Source of the DNA: RGIG6307 sp964424345
GTDB lineage: Bacteria > Bacillota > Clostridia > Lachnospirales > Lachnospiraceae
NCBI GenBank assembly: GCA_964424345.1
Contig: CAYRIK010000001.1
Span: 46,399 to 110,398 of the forward strand
Direction: 5' to 3'
Length of the DNA stretch: 64,000 nt
The notes beneath the pieces are model-generated. The model was not told the DNA's origin and made no database searches. It saw only the letters and a program-made list of their open reading frames with translations. The position numbers and the translations under genes were made by a program. Of this stretch, positions 24,375 through 35,116 are shown piece after piece. Position 1 is the first letter of the stretch, and the number at the start of each line of letters is the position of its first letter.

Positions 24375-27300
24375 ATGAGTCTTCGTTTTGTATTAGGACC
24401 AAGCGGTTCTGGAAAAAGTATCGGTATTTATGAACGTATGATAAGCGAAGCAATCAAACATCCTAAAAGACAATATTTGATTATCGTACCGGATCAGTAT
24501 ACGATGCAAATTCAAAAGCAGATTGTCAGTATGCATCCTGGAAATGCAATCTTAAATATCGATATTTTAAGTTTTGGACGTTTGTATCACAGAGTTATGG
24601 AAGAACTTGGAGGAGATTCGCTCACACCGTTAGATGATACAGGAAAAAATTTAATATTGCGCCGACTAGCTGAAGAAATGAAAGAGGAAATACCGGTACT
24701 TGGAAAGTTAATGGAGCATCATGGATATATTTCAGAAGTAAAAGGTATTATTTCAGAGTTTCAGCAGTATGGCATTTCTCCAGAGGAAATGGAGCACGTT
24801 ATACAAGAAAGTGCGTCCAGAAGAGGACTTCAGGCAAGATTAGAGGATATTCAAAAGTTATATAAAGCATACGTTGCATATCAAAAAGACAGTTATCGTA
24901 CAAGTGAATCTATGTATCCTATTTTAACAAAGCGTTTAAAGGAGTCTAGCATTTGGAAAGATACTGTATTGTGTCTGGATGGATTTACTGGTTTTACACC
25001 TGTACAGATGCCGCTTGTGCAGGAATTGATGATATTGTCAAAGGAAATGTATGTTACTATGACAATAGAAGGAGAACCAAAGTTTGTAACGACAGAACAG
25101 CAGTTGTTTTATATTACGGCAAAGACGATTCAGGATTTGGAAAAGTTAGCAGAGCAGGCACGCGTGCGTGTAGAGCCTTATATTTGGTATACAGGACAAA
25201 AACGATTTGAGCGTCAGCCGGAGCTTGCACATTTTGAGCAAAATCTATTTCGTGAAAAAACAAGTGCTTACACAAAAGAAACAAATGCAATCACCATATG
25301 GCAGGCTGCAAATCCGCAGCAGGAAAGTCTTTGGCTTGCAGGAGAAATCAAACGACTCATTCGAGAAGAAGGCTATCAATATAGAGATATTGCAGTCATC
25401 TGCGGAAGTATGGACACCTATCGCCATCCATTACAGGAAGCAATGCTTCAGATGGAAATACCATACTTTATGGATACCAATACAAAAATTATGCACAATC
25501 CGGCAACAGAACTTCTTATGGGACTGTTAGAAATTTTAGAGAGAGATTTTTCCTATGCAGGAGTTATGCGATATGTAAGAAGCGGATTTAGCACTTTGAC
25601 AGCAGAAGAAGCAGATTTGTTTGAAGTATATTTGATTGAAACCGGTATTCGCGGAAGAAAAGCATTTTTGCGTCCATTTACAAGAAAAGGAAAGACATTT
25701 TCTTTAGAATATATCAACCAATTAAGAGAAAAACTCATAAAAGAGATAGAACCATGTTTGTTTGAAGGAAACTATACGGTTCGCACTTATATGGAGCAGT
25801 TGTATCATTTTATGGAGCAGCTTTGTGTAGAACAGAAGCTGTGGGAGTATGCAGAAGCTTTTGAACAACAGGGTGATATGGCAAGAGCAAAGGAATATCA
25901 TCAGATTTATCGAGAAATCATGGATTTGTTTAATCAGATGACAGTGCTTATGGGAGATGAGGAAATGTCGTTAGAACATTTTCAGGAAATATTGCAGGCT
26001 GGATTTGAAGAATTGCAGGTTGGTCTGATTCCAGCCAAAGCAGACCAAGTGCTGATTGGTGATATGGAACGAACACGTCTTAGTCAGGTAAAAGCACTGT
26101 TTGTAGTAGGAGTCAACGATACGAATATTCCGGGAAACAATACAAAGGGCGGCATGATATCTGATATGGACAGAGAATATCTGACCAATCAAGGCATTAC
26201 GCTTGCACCGACAAGAAGACAGCTGCAGTTTAGACAGCGTTTTTATTTGTATCAGCAGCTTACAAAGCCTTCCCAACGACTGTATTTATTGTATGCACTT
26301 TTAGATAATGCAGAAAAAGAAATTCGTCCTTCTTATTTTATTGGAACTGTAAAAAAACTTTTTCCACGCCTTATAGTACAAAAAATTTCGCTGCAAAATA
26401 TGCCAGAGCATCGTTCCGTGCTAATACAGCAGACCGCACAATTACTTCGTAAGTATGCCGAAGGAAGTCTTCCGTCAGAACAGCATGACGTATTATATAC
26501 AATGTTGTTTGTATTACAGCAGCATAAAGAACAGGATATCGTAAATCAGATGCTAGAACAGGCATTTTTAATGGGCGGAAGCGAAAAGATAGACCCTAGC
26601 ATTGCAAGAGCATTGTATGGCAGTGTATTGTATGGCAGTATCAGCCGTTTGGAGCAATTTGCAGCTTGCCCGTATGCACATTTTTTGAAGTACGGTATGG
26701 GATTAAGAAAACCAGAAGAATATGTCCTTCATGCAGCAGACCTCGGAAATATTTTTCATGATGTGTTGGCATCGTTTGGAAAAGATTTGGAAAAAGATGG
26801 ATATAGTTGGAAAAACTTCCCGAATGAATATGGAGAAGAAAAAATATCTGAAAAGCTGGCACTTTTAAAAGAACAATATGGCGATGAATTGTTGTTGGAT
26901 AAAGCTCGTAACGGCTATGCATTAACAAGAGCAGAGCGTATTTTAAAACGAAGCCTGAGCGTATTAAAAACGCATATGCAGGCAGGTGCTTTTCAAACGT
27001 ATGGCGTAGAAATTGATTTTGATGTTTCTTGTGAGTGGAATGCAACGCGTGAATTGATGATGCGACTTCAGGGCCGTATTGACCGTTTGGATGTTGCAAA
27101 GGTAGAAGATGATATGTATGTAAAAGTCATCGACTATAAAACGGGAAATAAGCAGTTAGAGCTGGATTGTATGTATGAAGGACTGCAAATGCAGTTAATC
27201 GTCTATATGGATAGTTCAGCACGATTATTAGAAGCAAAATATCCGAAAAATCATATTCATCCGGCAGCGATGTTTTATTACCGCGTAGCAGATCCGATCG

Positions 27301-27761
27301 TAAGTATGGATGGAGCACAAGATTTAGACAATCTGGATGCAGCATTGTTAAAAGAACAGAGAAGTCGTGGATTGTTAAATGCAGATGAAACAGTCGTTCA
27401 TCTGTTAGACAGCGAAATGGAAACGACATCTAACATTATTCCATACAGTCGTAAAAAAGATGGCTCACCGACACAAAGTTCAAGCGTATGCAGTGAAACA
27501 GATTTTGATGTTATGCGAAAATTTGCCCATCATAAAATATATGAGATGGGAAGTCAGATTATGAACGGAGATATCGAAAAAAAGCCATACGTTAGAAATA
27601 TGCAAGAAGATGGCTGTATGTATTGTGATTACAAAGGTATCTGCGGATTTGATGAAAAGCAGACAGGATATGAGAAAAAGCAGATTAAAACGATGTCTGA
27701 TGAAGAAGCATTAGAACAGATGAAACAAAAACTTGCAGAAAAGGAAGAAAGATGGCAATAA
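24375..27761 (+). CDS. addB: ATP-dependent helicase/nuclease subunit B
   Basis: One half of the AddAB complex that processes double-strand DNA ends for RecA recombination. The 1128 residues have an N-terminal P-loop (GPSGSGKS, residues 8-15), an inactive-helicase-like middle, and a C-terminal RecB-family nuclease domain (KVIDYKTGNK). Cysteines of the iron-sulfur cluster are seen at AACPYAHF and CMYCDYKGICG. The last 10 bases overlap addA. Confidence 0.95.
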   Translation: MSLRFVLGPSGSGKSIGIYERMISEAIKHPKRQYLIIVPDQYTMQIQKQIVSMHPGNAILNIDILSFGRLYHRVMEELGGDSLTPLDDTGKNLILRRLAEEMKEEIPVLGKLMEHHGYISEVKGIISEFQQYGISPEEMEHVIQESASRRGLQARLEDIQKLYKAYVAYQKDSYRTSESMYPILTKRLKESSIWKDTVLCLDGFTGFTPVQMPLVQELMILSKEMYVTMTIEGEPKFVTTEQQLFYITAKTIQDLEKLAEQARVRVEPYIWYTGQKRFERQPELAHFEQNLFREKTSAYTKETNAITIWQAANPQQESLWLAGEIKRLIREEGYQYRDIAVICGSMDTYRHPLQEAMLQMEIPYFMDTNTKIMHNPATELLMGLLEILERDFSYAGVMRYVRSGFSTLTAEEADLFEVYLIETGIRGRKAFLRPFTRKGKTFSLEYINQLREKLIKEIEPCLFEGNYTVRTYMEQLYHFMEQLCVEQKLWEYAEAFEQQGDMARAKEYHQIYREIMDLFNQMTVLMGDEEMSLEHFQEILQAGFEELQVGLIPAKADQVLIGDMERTRLSQVKALFVVGVNDTNIPGNNTKGGMISDMDREYLTNQGITLAPTRRQLQFRQRFYLYQQLTKPSQRLYLLYALLDNAEKEIRPSYFIGTVKKLFPRLIVQKISLQNMPEHRSVLIQQTAQLLRKYAEGSLPSEQHDVLYTMLFVLQQHKEQDIVNQMLEQAFLMGGSEKIDPSIARALYGSVLYGSISRLEQFAACPYAHFLKYGMGLRKPEEYVLHAADLGNIFHDVLASFGKDLEKDGYSWKNFPNEYGEEKISEKLALLKEQYGDELLLDKARNGYALTRAERILKRSLSVLKTHMQAGAFQTYGVEIDFDVSCEWNATRELMMRLQGRIDRLDVAKVEDDMYVKVIDYKTGNKQLELDCMYEGLQMQLIVYMDSSARLLEAKYPKNHIHPAAMFYYRVADPIVSMDGAQDLDNLDAALLKEQRSRGLLNADETVVHLLDSEMETTSNIIPYSRKKDGSPTQSSSVCSETDFDVMRKFAHHKIYEMGSQIMNGDIEKKPYVRNMQEDGCMYCDYKGICGFDEKQTGYEKKQIKTMSDEEALEQMKQKLAEKEERWQ

Positions 27762-30700
27762 CATTCACGAAAGATCAGCAAAAGGTCATTGACACAAGAG
27801 AAAAAAATATATTAGTTTCTGCGGCAGCAGGAAGTGGTAAAACTGCTGTGTTGGTAGAACGTATTTTGCAGCTTATTACCGATCAGCAACATCCGATAGA
27901 CATTGACCGTCTGTTAGTCGTAACATTTACAAATGCTGCAGCAGCAGGTATGAAAGAACGAATCAGCAATGCCATTCAGGAAAGGCTTGCAGCAGACCCT
28001 ATGAATGCACATCTGCAAAGACAGGCTGTATTGGTGCATCAGGCACAAATTACAACAATCCATAGTTTTTGTTTGTATTTAATCAAAAATCATTTTGAAG
28101 CGATTGCATTAGAACCAGACTTTACAGTAGCTGATGAGGTGACAGTAAAGCTAATCAGCAGCGAAGTAAAAGAGCAGATTTTAGAAGAAGCATTTGCAGC
28201 AGCCGAACCTGATTTCTTAAATATGGTAGAATTTATATGCCACAATACAAGAGAAAGTAATCTGGAAGAATATATAGAACAGCTCTATATAAGAGCGATG
28301 AGTATGCCATTTCCAAAGCGATGGCTTTTGGAGCGAAAAAAAGATTACACATTCCGCAATATGGAAGAATTTACACATACAGAAAGCGGAGCATATTTAT
28401 TACTGCATATAAAGGGCTTGTTAAAAAGCTATAGGGAGGCTTACGGACAATTATATCGTGTAGCAACAGAGCCTGATGGACCATATATGTATGCCGATAT
28501 ATTAGAGGCAGAAATGGAATATTTGGAAAAATTAGATGCACAAGAAGATTTAGATGCATTGTCTAAATTGCTTCCAAATATGAAATTTGACCGACTGTCT
28601 TCTAAAAAAGATGAAAGTGTTCATAGTGGAAAAAGAGAGTGGGTCAAAAAGAAACGTACAGATTATAAAAAAGCAATTCAAGAATTGGGTATTTCTTTCT
28701 TTGGCAAGAGTCCGCAGAGCATTGAAACAGAAAACGAGATATGCTGTGCAGTTGCAGGTACATTGATTGATATGACTATTACATACATGGAACGATTAGA
28801 TGCTGAAAAAAGAAGACGAGGCATCATTGATTTCCATGATATGGAGCATATGGCATTAAAGATTTTATTAAAAGAGACTGAAGATGGATATGAGCCGACA
28901 GAAATTGCAAAAGGATATCAGGAATTTTTTGCAGAAGTCATGATTGATGAATATCAGGACAGCAACATGGTACAGGAATATCTTGTAACAGCGGTATCAG
29001 GAGAAAAGATTGGCAAATATAACCGTTTTATGGTAGGAGATGTGAAACAGAGTATTTATAAATTCCGTTTGGCACGACCAGAGCTTTTTATGGAGAAATA
29101 TTATGCCTATGCCAAAGAACAAGACGAGGATATCCGCATTGATTTAAAGCAAAATTTTAGAAGCCGTAAAGAGGTGTTAGAAGCGACAAACAGTATCTTC
29201 TCTAAAGTAATGATGCAGGAGTTGGGCGGTATTGATTATGATGAACATGCAGCACTGTATCTTGGTGCAAACTATGAGGAAGCACCAAATATGGAGGCAG
29301 AGCTTTTGATTGCTACGCAGGATAAGCCGGATTTATATGATACAAAGCAATGGGAAGCATATTGTGTGGCAAAACGTATCAAAGAATTGGTGCAGGATGG
29401 ATATATATTAGACGAAGAAGGAGAAGGCCTTCGCAAAGTCACATACAAAGACATTGTGCTGTTGTTTCGTGCACCATCTAGTTTTCAGGATGCCTATCAA
29501 ACAGTATTCGAACAAGAAGGAATCCCTGTTTTTATGGCTTCTGGAAGTGGCTACTTTGATGCAGCAGAAATCCAAAATTTAGTTAAATTATTGCAAGCAA
29601 TCGAAAATCCAAGATTAGATGTGGCATTGTTTGGCGTATGTATTTCTATTTTTGGAAATATGACAGAAAATGAACTTTCTAAAGTAAAGATTTATTATAA
29701 CGAAACGATACAAAAAAGACAGCTTTCTGTTAAAAAATCAGAGCAGACATTGTATGAAATGCTTTCTTTATATAAGGAAGATATGCCAGAAGATGCTATT
29801 TCTCATAAAATTCAAACACTATTTGAGATGTTGCAAAACTATCGCCGAAAAATGGAATATTTAACGGTGGCAGAATTGTTATATGAAATTTTAAGAGATT
29901 TTCATTATAAAGAATATGTCAGTGTACTTTCAGATGGAGAAAAACGTTTGGCAAATGTTATGCTTTTATTGGAAAAAGCAGCAAGTTTTGGAATAGGTGG
30001 TTATCAAGGCTTGTTTGCATTTACTTCCTATATTAATCAGCTTCATAAACAGTCTATTGATTATGGAGAAGCATCTAATATCGAGCATACCAATGCAGTA
30101 AAAGTCATGAGTATACACAAAAGTAAGGGACTGGAATTTCCAGTCGTATTTGTATGTGGTATGGGGCAGCAATATCAGATGCGTGATAAACAGCAGATGA
30201 TTTTAATTGATAATGATATGGGACTGGGAATGGATTATATCAATGTCAATTTGAGAAGTAAAAATCGTACGCTTCGTAAAAATGTCATTGCACTTAAAAT
30301 GGAACAGGAAATTTTGGCAGAGGAACAGCGTATTTTTTATGTTGCTATGACAAGAGCAAAAGAAAAGCTTATTATGGCAGGATATAAAGCACAGATTGAT
30401 GTGGAAGAACCTATGTCATTTTCTGAAACGTGTATATTGTCAGATGTATTAGAAGCAAGGTCTTATCTGGATTTATGTCTGATTGCAAGAGACGAGCATA
30501 CACCAATCAAACTTCGTGTATTTACAGTAGAAGATTATGTAGCTACAGAAATCGAAGAAGCTCTCAGTCGAGACGAACGAAAAGAATCATTGCTTGCACA
30601 GTTACAATCGTTTGCAGCAGAACAAAAAGAAACGTCACCACAAATAAAACGCTTAAAAGAGGCATACGATACCCGCTTTTCTTATCAGTATCCGTATGAA

Positions 30701-31375
30701 AATCTACAGCAGCTTTACAGTAAAACAACGGTTACAGAATTAAAAAGAGAAGCAATGAAAGAGGAATGGGAAGGTGTTTATGAAGCGATGGAAGCACCGC
30801 AGCAAAAAGAATTTACACCATATATTCCACCTTTTATACAGCAGGCAGAAGAAGTAAAGGGTGCAGAACGAGGAACGGCTTATCATAGAGTGTTTGAGCT
30901 TTTGGATTTTACGCATATTCCGAACAATATGGCAGAATGGAAGCAGGCATTAGAACAGATGGAGGCTTCCGGAAAGTTGACACAAAGACAAAAGGAATGT
31001 ATTTACATTAAAAATATGCAGCAATTTGCCAAAACAACACTTGCCAAAAGAATGGCTTTGGCAGCAAAGCATGATAAACTTTTCAAAGAACAGTCCTTTT
31101 TCCTTGGAATACCAGCAAATACGATGAATGAAACATTTCCGGAAACAGAAATGATGCTTGTACAGGGAATTATGGATGCGTATTTTGAAGAAGACGGCAA
31201 ATTAGTCTTAGTAGATTATAAAACAGACTTTATCCAACAGCCGGAAGAATTAAGAAAACGTTATCATGTGCAGATGGAATATTACAAAAAAGCATTAGAG
31301 CAGGCACTTTATATGGAAGTCAAAGAAGTGATTTTGTATTCGGTGACACTTGGTGAAGAAGTGTGTTTGGAATAA
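27752..31375 (+). CDS. addA: ATP-dependent helicase/nuclease subunit A
   Basis: UvrD-like superfamily 1 helicase with a C-terminal RecB-type nuclease domain, 1207 aa. Walker A is AAAGSGKTAVLVERI; motif II is seen in MIDEYQDSN, motif III-IV in VGDVKQSIYKFR, motif VI in VAMTRAKEKL; the nuclease core is LVDYKTDF. Translation is probably coupled to addB through the 10-nt overlap. No clear terminator is seen after it. Confidence 0.96.
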   Translation: MAITFTKDQQKVIDTREKNILVSAAAGSGKTAVLVERILQLITDQQHPIDIDRLLVVTFTNAAAAGMKERISNAIQERLAADPMNAHLQRQAVLVHQAQITTIHSFCLYLIKNHFEAIALEPDFTVADEVTVKLISSEVKEQILEEAFAAAEPDFLNMVEFICHNTRESNLEEYIEQLYIRAMSMPFPKRWLLERKKDYTFRNMEEFTHTESGAYLLLHIKGLLKSYREAYGQLYRVATEPDGPYMYADILEAEMEYLEKLDAQEDLDALSKLLPNMKFDRLSSKKDESVHSGKREWVKKKRTDYKKAIQELGISFFGKSPQSIETENEICCAVAGTLIDMTITYMERLDAEKRRRGIIDFHDMEHMALKILLKETEDGYEPTEIAKGYQEFFAEVMIDEYQDSNMVQEYLVTAVSGEKIGKYNRFMVGDVKQSIYKFRLARPELFMEKYYAYAKEQDEDIRIDLKQNFRSRKEVLEATNSIFSKVMMQELGGIDYDEHAALYLGANYEEAPNMEAELLIATQDKPDLYDTKQWEAYCVAKRIKELVQDGYILDEEGEGLRKVTYKDIVLLFRAPSSFQDAYQTVFEQEGIPVFMASGSGYFDAAEIQNLVKLLQAIENPRLDVALFGVCISIFGNMTENELSKVKIYYNETIQKRQLSVKKSEQTLYEMLSLYKEDMPEDAISHKIQTLFEMLQNYRRKMEYLTVAELLYEILRDFHYKEYVSVLSDGEKRLANVMLLLEKAASFGIGGYQGLFAFTSYINQLHKQSIDYGEASNIEHTNAVKVMSIHKSKGLEFPVVFVCGMGQQYQMRDKQQMILIDNDMGLGMDYINVNLRSKNRTLRKNVIALKMEQEILAEEQRIFYVAMTRAKEKLIMAGYKAQIDVEEPMSFSETCILSDVLEARSYLDLCLIARDEHTPIKLRVFTVEDYVATEIEEALSRDERKESLLAQLQSFAAEQKETSPQIKRLKEAYDTRFSYQYPYENLQQLYSKTTVTELKREAMKEEWEGVYEAMEAPQQKEFTPYIPPFIQQAEEVKGAERGTAYHRVFELLDFTHIPNNMAEWKQALEQMEASGKLTQRQKECIYIKNMQQFAKTTLAKRMALAAKHDKLFKEQSFFLGIPANTMNETFPETEMMLVQGIMDAYFEEDGKLVLVDYKTDFIQQPEELRKRYHVQMEYYKKALEQALYMEVKEVILYSVTLGEEVCLE

Positions 31376-31432
31376 AATAATATAATTGATAGCATAAAAA
31401 TGAAAAAAAGTGTATAAATTTCAAAAATAAGG

Positions 31433-31461
31433 TTGAAAAAATCTCCGCTACCGATTATGAT
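31433..31461 (+). promoter_or_regulatory. promoter of the NCS2 permease gene
   Basis: TTGAAA (31433-31438), 17-bp spacer, TATGAT (31456-31461). The roughly 50-nt leader holds ACCAATTTTGGT, a small palindrome, but no purine riboswitch core. Confidence 0.6.
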
Positions 31462-31518
31462 AAATAGGTAAGAAAAAGGTATTACCAATTTTGGTGAACG
31501 AGAAGAGGAGAAAAATTT

Positions 31519-32850
31519 ATGAACAAAAGTGAAAACTGTAGTGTAAACAACATCTACAAGTTGGATGGACGAGTGCCTGTAGCAAAGGCTGTTCCATTTG
31601 GTTTACAGCATATTTTAGCTATGTTTGTTGCCAACCTTACACCAATTACCATTATTGCAGCAGCAGGTGGACTTGATCAGGAAGCAATCGCTGTATTATT
31701 GCAGAATGCTATGTTTGTTGCAGGTATCGCAACATTGATTCAGCTTTTTCCAGTTTGGAAAGTAGGTTCTAGACTTCCAATCGTTATGGGTGTAAGTTTT
31801 ACATTCGTAACAGTATTATGTACAGTAGCAGCTAATTATGGATATCCGGCTGTAATCGGTGCTGTTATCTGTGGTGGTATTTTTGAAGGTACAATTGGTC
31901 TTTTCGCAAAATATTGGAGAAAGATTATTTCCCCAATCGTAGCTGCATCTGTAGTAACTTCTATCGGTTATTCTTTATTTACAGTAGGTGCAAGAAGCTT
32001 TGGCGGTGGTTATGCAGAAGACTTTGGTTCTCCACAGAACTTATTGCTCGGTACTATTACATTAGCAGTATGTTTAATCTGGAACTGTGTTGCAAAAGGA
32101 TATTTAAAACAGTTATCTGTATTAGCAGGTCTTGTTGTTGGTTATATTGCAGCAATCTTCATGGGTAAAGTAGATTTATCTGCTATTTTTGAAGGTGGCA
32201 TCGTTTCTTTACCAAAGTTAATGCCATATGCACCAGAATTTCATCTTGGAGCAATCTTCTCTGTTGCAATTATCTTTTTAGTATCCGCTGCAGAAACAAT
32301 CGGTGATACAACTGCAATGGTAGCAGGTGGTTTAGGAAGAGACATTAAAGACGAAGAAATTTCAGGCTCTTTAGCTTGTGATGGTTTTGCTTCTGCAATC
32401 TCAGGTTTATTTGGATGTCCTCCTGTAACAAGCTTTTCACAGAACGTAGGATTAATCAATATGACAAAGGTTGTAAACCGTTTTACAATTGCAACTGGTG
32501 CAGTATGTATGATTTTAGCTGGTTTATTACCTCCAATCGGTAATTTCTTTGCATCTTTACCAGAGTCTGTATTAGGCGGATGTACAATTATGATGTTTGG
32601 TACAATCATGGTTTCTGGTGTAGAAATGATTGCAAAAGCAGGTTTTAATCAGAGAAATATTACAATTGCAGCATTATCTCTTGCAGTTGGTATTGGTTTT
32701 ACAGCAGCAAGTGAAATCGACTTATGGAGATGCTTCCCAAGTATGGTACAGGCTGTATTTTCTGAGAACGTAGTAGCGGTAGTATTCGTAGTTTCTATCG
32801 TATTAAATTTGGTTCTTCCAAAAAATATGGAAGTAGGAAAAGTTGAATAA
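31519..32850 (+). CDS. NCS2-family nucleobase permease (uracil/xanthine type)
   Basis: A polytopic importer of the nucleobase:cation symporter-2 family, 443 aa, about 12-14 hydrophobic segments. Family hallmarks: GLQHILAMFVANLTP near the N terminus, the conserved SAAETIGDT region, and CPPVTSFSQNVGLI. The family includes uracil, xanthine and uric acid carriers; the exact base cannot be told from these motifs. The gene has its own promoter and terminator, so it is monocistronic. Confidence 0.92.
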   Translation: MNKSENCSVNNIYKLDGRVPVAKAVPFGLQHILAMFVANLTPITIIAAAGGLDQEAIAVLLQNAMFVAGIATLIQLFPVWKVGSRLPIVMGVSFTFVTVLCTVAANYGYPAVIGAVICGGIFEGTIGLFAKYWRKIISPIVAASVVTSIGYSLFTVGARSFGGGYAEDFGSPQNLLLGTITLAVCLIWNCVAKGYLKQLSVLAGLVVGYIAAIFMGKVDLSAIFEGGIVSLPKLMPYAPEFHLGAIFSVAIIFLVSAAETIGDTTAMVAGGLGRDIKDEEISGSLACDGFASAISGLFGCPPVTSFSQNVGLINMTKVVNRFTIATGAVCMILAGLLPPIGNFFASLPESVLGGCTIMMFGTIMVSGVEMIAKAGFNQRNITIAALSLAVGIGFTAASEIDLWRCFPSMVQAVFSENVVAVVFVVSIVLNLVLPKNMEVGKVE

Positions 32851-32870
32851 TATATAAGTTATTTACAAAA

Positions 32871-32908
32871 GGCCACGATAGAACCGTTGTTATCGTGGTC
32901 TTTTTTTT
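32871..32908 (+). terminator. terminator after the permease
   Basis: GGCCACGATA (32871-32880) pairs with TATCGTGGTC (32891-32900), then eight T. The next gene's ribosome binding site starts 2 nt later. Confidence 0.92.
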
Positions 32909-32920
32909 GAGGTGAGATAT

Positions 32921-33772
32921 ATGTTAAAAGGTTATATTATCGAAAAATACAGTCATATGACAGGTGCTTATACTTGTAATCGTCTTGTAGAAGAAGCAAA
33001 AAAACGAGGTGTGGATCTGAAAATCATCGGTATTGCAGATGTGACAGTAGAAGAAGATGGCGTATACTATGAAGGAAAAAAACTAGAGAAGCGCGATTTT
33101 GTAATCAATCGTTATAAATATGGACATATCAAAGATCAGATCAATACACTTGCAACACGCTCTTATAATAAATTAGAGGCATTTGACTGCTATATCAATA
33201 AATATATGCAAGTACAGACTCTTTCTTCTAAAGGCTTTTATATGCCAAAATATATGCTTGGAACAGCATTTACTAAATATGAAACGATTGCCCAAAAACT
33301 TGGAAGCGTATTTGTTGCAAAAGGCTTAGAAAGCTCTCAAGGAGCAGAAGTATTTTTGATAGAAAATGCAGCGGATTGGGAAGCATTGACAAAACGATAT
33401 GATTTAGAAAAAGAATATTTATTAGAAGCATATATTTCAGAAAGTTATGGCAGGGATATTCGCTTTTACAGCATTCGTGGAGAAATCATAGCATCTATGA
33501 CAAGAGAAGCAAAACAAGGATTTAAGGCAAATGTAGCACTTGGAGCAAGTGTAAGAGCGTTGCCAATCACAGATGATATGAGACAGGCAGCAAAAGATAT
33601 TTACGCCAAAACAGGACTGGATTTTCTTGGCATTGATCTTTTGTTTGGAAAAGAAAAGCCTTATTTTTGTGAAATCAATGTAATGCCTGGAATTGAGGGC
33701 ATGGAACGAGCAACAGGAGTAAATGTGGCAGGAGCAATTCTTGATACAATCATGGGAGATTTTAAAGCATGA
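32921..33772 (+). CDS. RimK-like ATP-grasp ligase
   Basis: A 283-residue ATP-grasp enzyme. Members join a carboxylate, activated as acyl phosphate, to an amine; RimK adds glutamates. Visible are the ATP-binding lysine segment VFVAKGLESSQG, the adenine/ATP loop YLLEAYISESYGRDIRFYS, and the Mg-binding end FCEINVMPG. The N-terminal pre-ATP-grasp part (about residues 1-95) is less typical. The frame opens with GTG at 32912, but GAGGTGAG places the start at ATG 32921. It overlaps the next gene (ATGA) and so forms a unit with a Mur-ligase-like protein. Substrate unknown. Confidence 0.82.
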   Translation: MLKGYIIEKYSHMTGAYTCNRLVEEAKKRGVDLKIIGIADVTVEEDGVYYEGKKLEKRDFVINRYKYGHIKDQINTLATRSYNKLEAFDCYINKYMQVQTLSSKGFYMPKYMLGTAFTKYETIAQKLGSVFVAKGLESSQGAEVFLIENAADWEALTKRYDLEKEYLLEAYISESYGRDIRFYSIRGEIIASMTREAKQGFKANVALGASVRALPITDDMRQAAKDIYAKTGLDFLGIDLLFGKEKPYFCEINVMPGIEGMERATGVNVAGAILDTIMGDFKA

Positions 33773-35112
33773 ATATCAAACAGGCAATAGATTATGTATA
33801 TGCTTCTTATATGAAAGCAGAGCCTTATCTGGATTATCTTGCAAAAGACAGCGAAAAAAGAAATCCTAAATTTTCAAAAGAAATCATAGAAGCCTATGCA
33901 CAAAAACAACAAGTACCGACTGTGTTGGTAACTGGAAGTAAAGGAAAAGGCTCTGTAGCAAAAATGCTTTCAGAAATTTTAGGCGTGCATGGAAAAACAG
34001 GACTTATGACAAGTCCTCATATTCTGCATTTTACAGAACGTATTCAGATACAGGGAAAGCCTGTAGAAGATCAAGCATTTGCACAGGCGGCCTTACATGT
34101 AAAACCACAGTTTGATAAAGTAGAAGCAACACTCAAACCACAAGAATACATCAGTCCGATGGGTATTCAGGCAGCCATTGCATTGGAATTATTTCATAAA
34201 GCAGGAGTACAGTATCAAGTAATGGAATGTGGAAAAGGTGCTGCACAGGATGATGTAAATAATGTTGTGCATGATTATGCAATAATTAACCGTATATTTT
34301 TGGAGCATACAAGAGAACTTGGTGATACATTAGAAAAAATTGCACAAAATAAAGCTGCCATCATCCAAAGCGGACAAAAAGCAGTGTTTGTCAGCGAGCA
34401 AGAGCCAGAAGTATTGCAGGTTTTAAAAAAGCGAGCAGAACAGATGCAAGTTCCGATGTATATATATGGAAGAGACTTTTGGGCAGAGCATATATTGTAT
34501 ACAAAAAAGGGAATGTGTTTTGATGTCGTGACATTACAACGCCGCTATAAAGATATTCAGATTCCGCTGTTAGGCACATATCAGGCAAAAAATGTAGCCT
34601 TGGCAGTTGCAATGAGTGAATTGATGTTACAAGACCAAACGCAGAAAAATGTGCTGAAAGAAGCGGAAATGAAAGCAGTGCTGAAAACATTAAAATGGCC
34701 GGGGCGTTTGGAAATCTTGTCAGAAGAACCCTTTTTATTGTTGGATGCATGCATTAATCGAACAAGCTGTAATCAAGTATTAGAAGCGTTGAAACAGCTT
34801 CAGATTGAGCAGGCAGCAGTCATTATCGGAATCCCTTCTGATAAAGATTATATAGGGGTAGCCCAGATGATGCAGCAGACCGCACAAAAGATGATTTTAA
34901 CAAAGAGTCAAAATGCACATTATAAATTTGGAAAAGAACAGACGGAAACATTAAAAGAACAAGGCATTTGTGCAGAGTGGACAGAGACGATAGAAGAAGC
35001 AATCACATTAGCACAGCAAACGCAAAAACCGATTTGTATTCTTGGAACAACGTCTCTTGTATCAGAAGTAGAACAGTGGGTGGAACGCAGAGCATCCAAG
35101 AAAGAAGTGTAA
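33769..35112 (+). CDS. Mur ligase / FolC-like amide ligase with atypical C-terminal motif
   Basis: A 447-residue member of the Mur ligase superfamily, closest in layout to folylpolyglutamate synthase: P-loop VTGSKGKGSVAKML (about residue 51), SPHILHFTERI, and LGDTLEKIAQNKAAI. Differences from true FolC are clear: the usual DGAHNP block of the C-terminal domain reads DACINRTSC, and ECGKGAAQDDVNN replaces the EVGLGGRLDATN type. It therefore may not act on folate. Starts 4 nt inside the ATP-grasp gene and is followed after 4 nt by a 77-residue protein. An ATP-grasp plus Mur ligase pair recalls cyanophycin synthetase, where the two are fused (inference). Confidence 0.75.
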   Translation: MNIKQAIDYVYASYMKAEPYLDYLAKDSEKRNPKFSKEIIEAYAQKQQVPTVLVTGSKGKGSVAKMLSEILGVHGKTGLMTSPHILHFTERIQIQGKPVEDQAFAQAALHVKPQFDKVEATLKPQEYISPMGIQAAIALELFHKAGVQYQVMECGKGAAQDDVNNVVHDYAIINRIFLEHTRELGDTLEKIAQNKAAIIQSGQKAVFVSEQEPEVLQVLKKRAEQMQVPMYIYGRDFWAEHILYTKKGMCFDVVTLQRRYKDIQIPLLGTYQAKNVALAVAMSELMLQDQTQKNVLKEAEMKAVLKTLKWPGRLEILSEEPFLLLDACINRTSCNQVLEALKQLQIEQAAVIIGIPSDKDYIGVAQMMQQTAQKMILTKSQNAHYKFGKEQTETLKEQGICAEWTETIEEAITLAQQTQKPICILGTTSLVSEVEQWVERRASKKEV

Positions 35113-35116
35113 ACGT

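Noticed and set aside
31376..31518. Possible purine riboswitch before the NCS2 permease
   Set aside because: The promoter leaves only about 50 nt of leader, too short for the purine aptamer, and the conserved purine-aptamer core sequences are absent.
33769..35112. Straight call as folC (folylpolyglutamate synthase)
   Set aside because: The N-terminal motifs fit, but the C-terminal DGAHNP block and the folate-side glycine-rich block are changed and the genomic partner is an ATP-grasp enzyme, so the symbol folC was not given.
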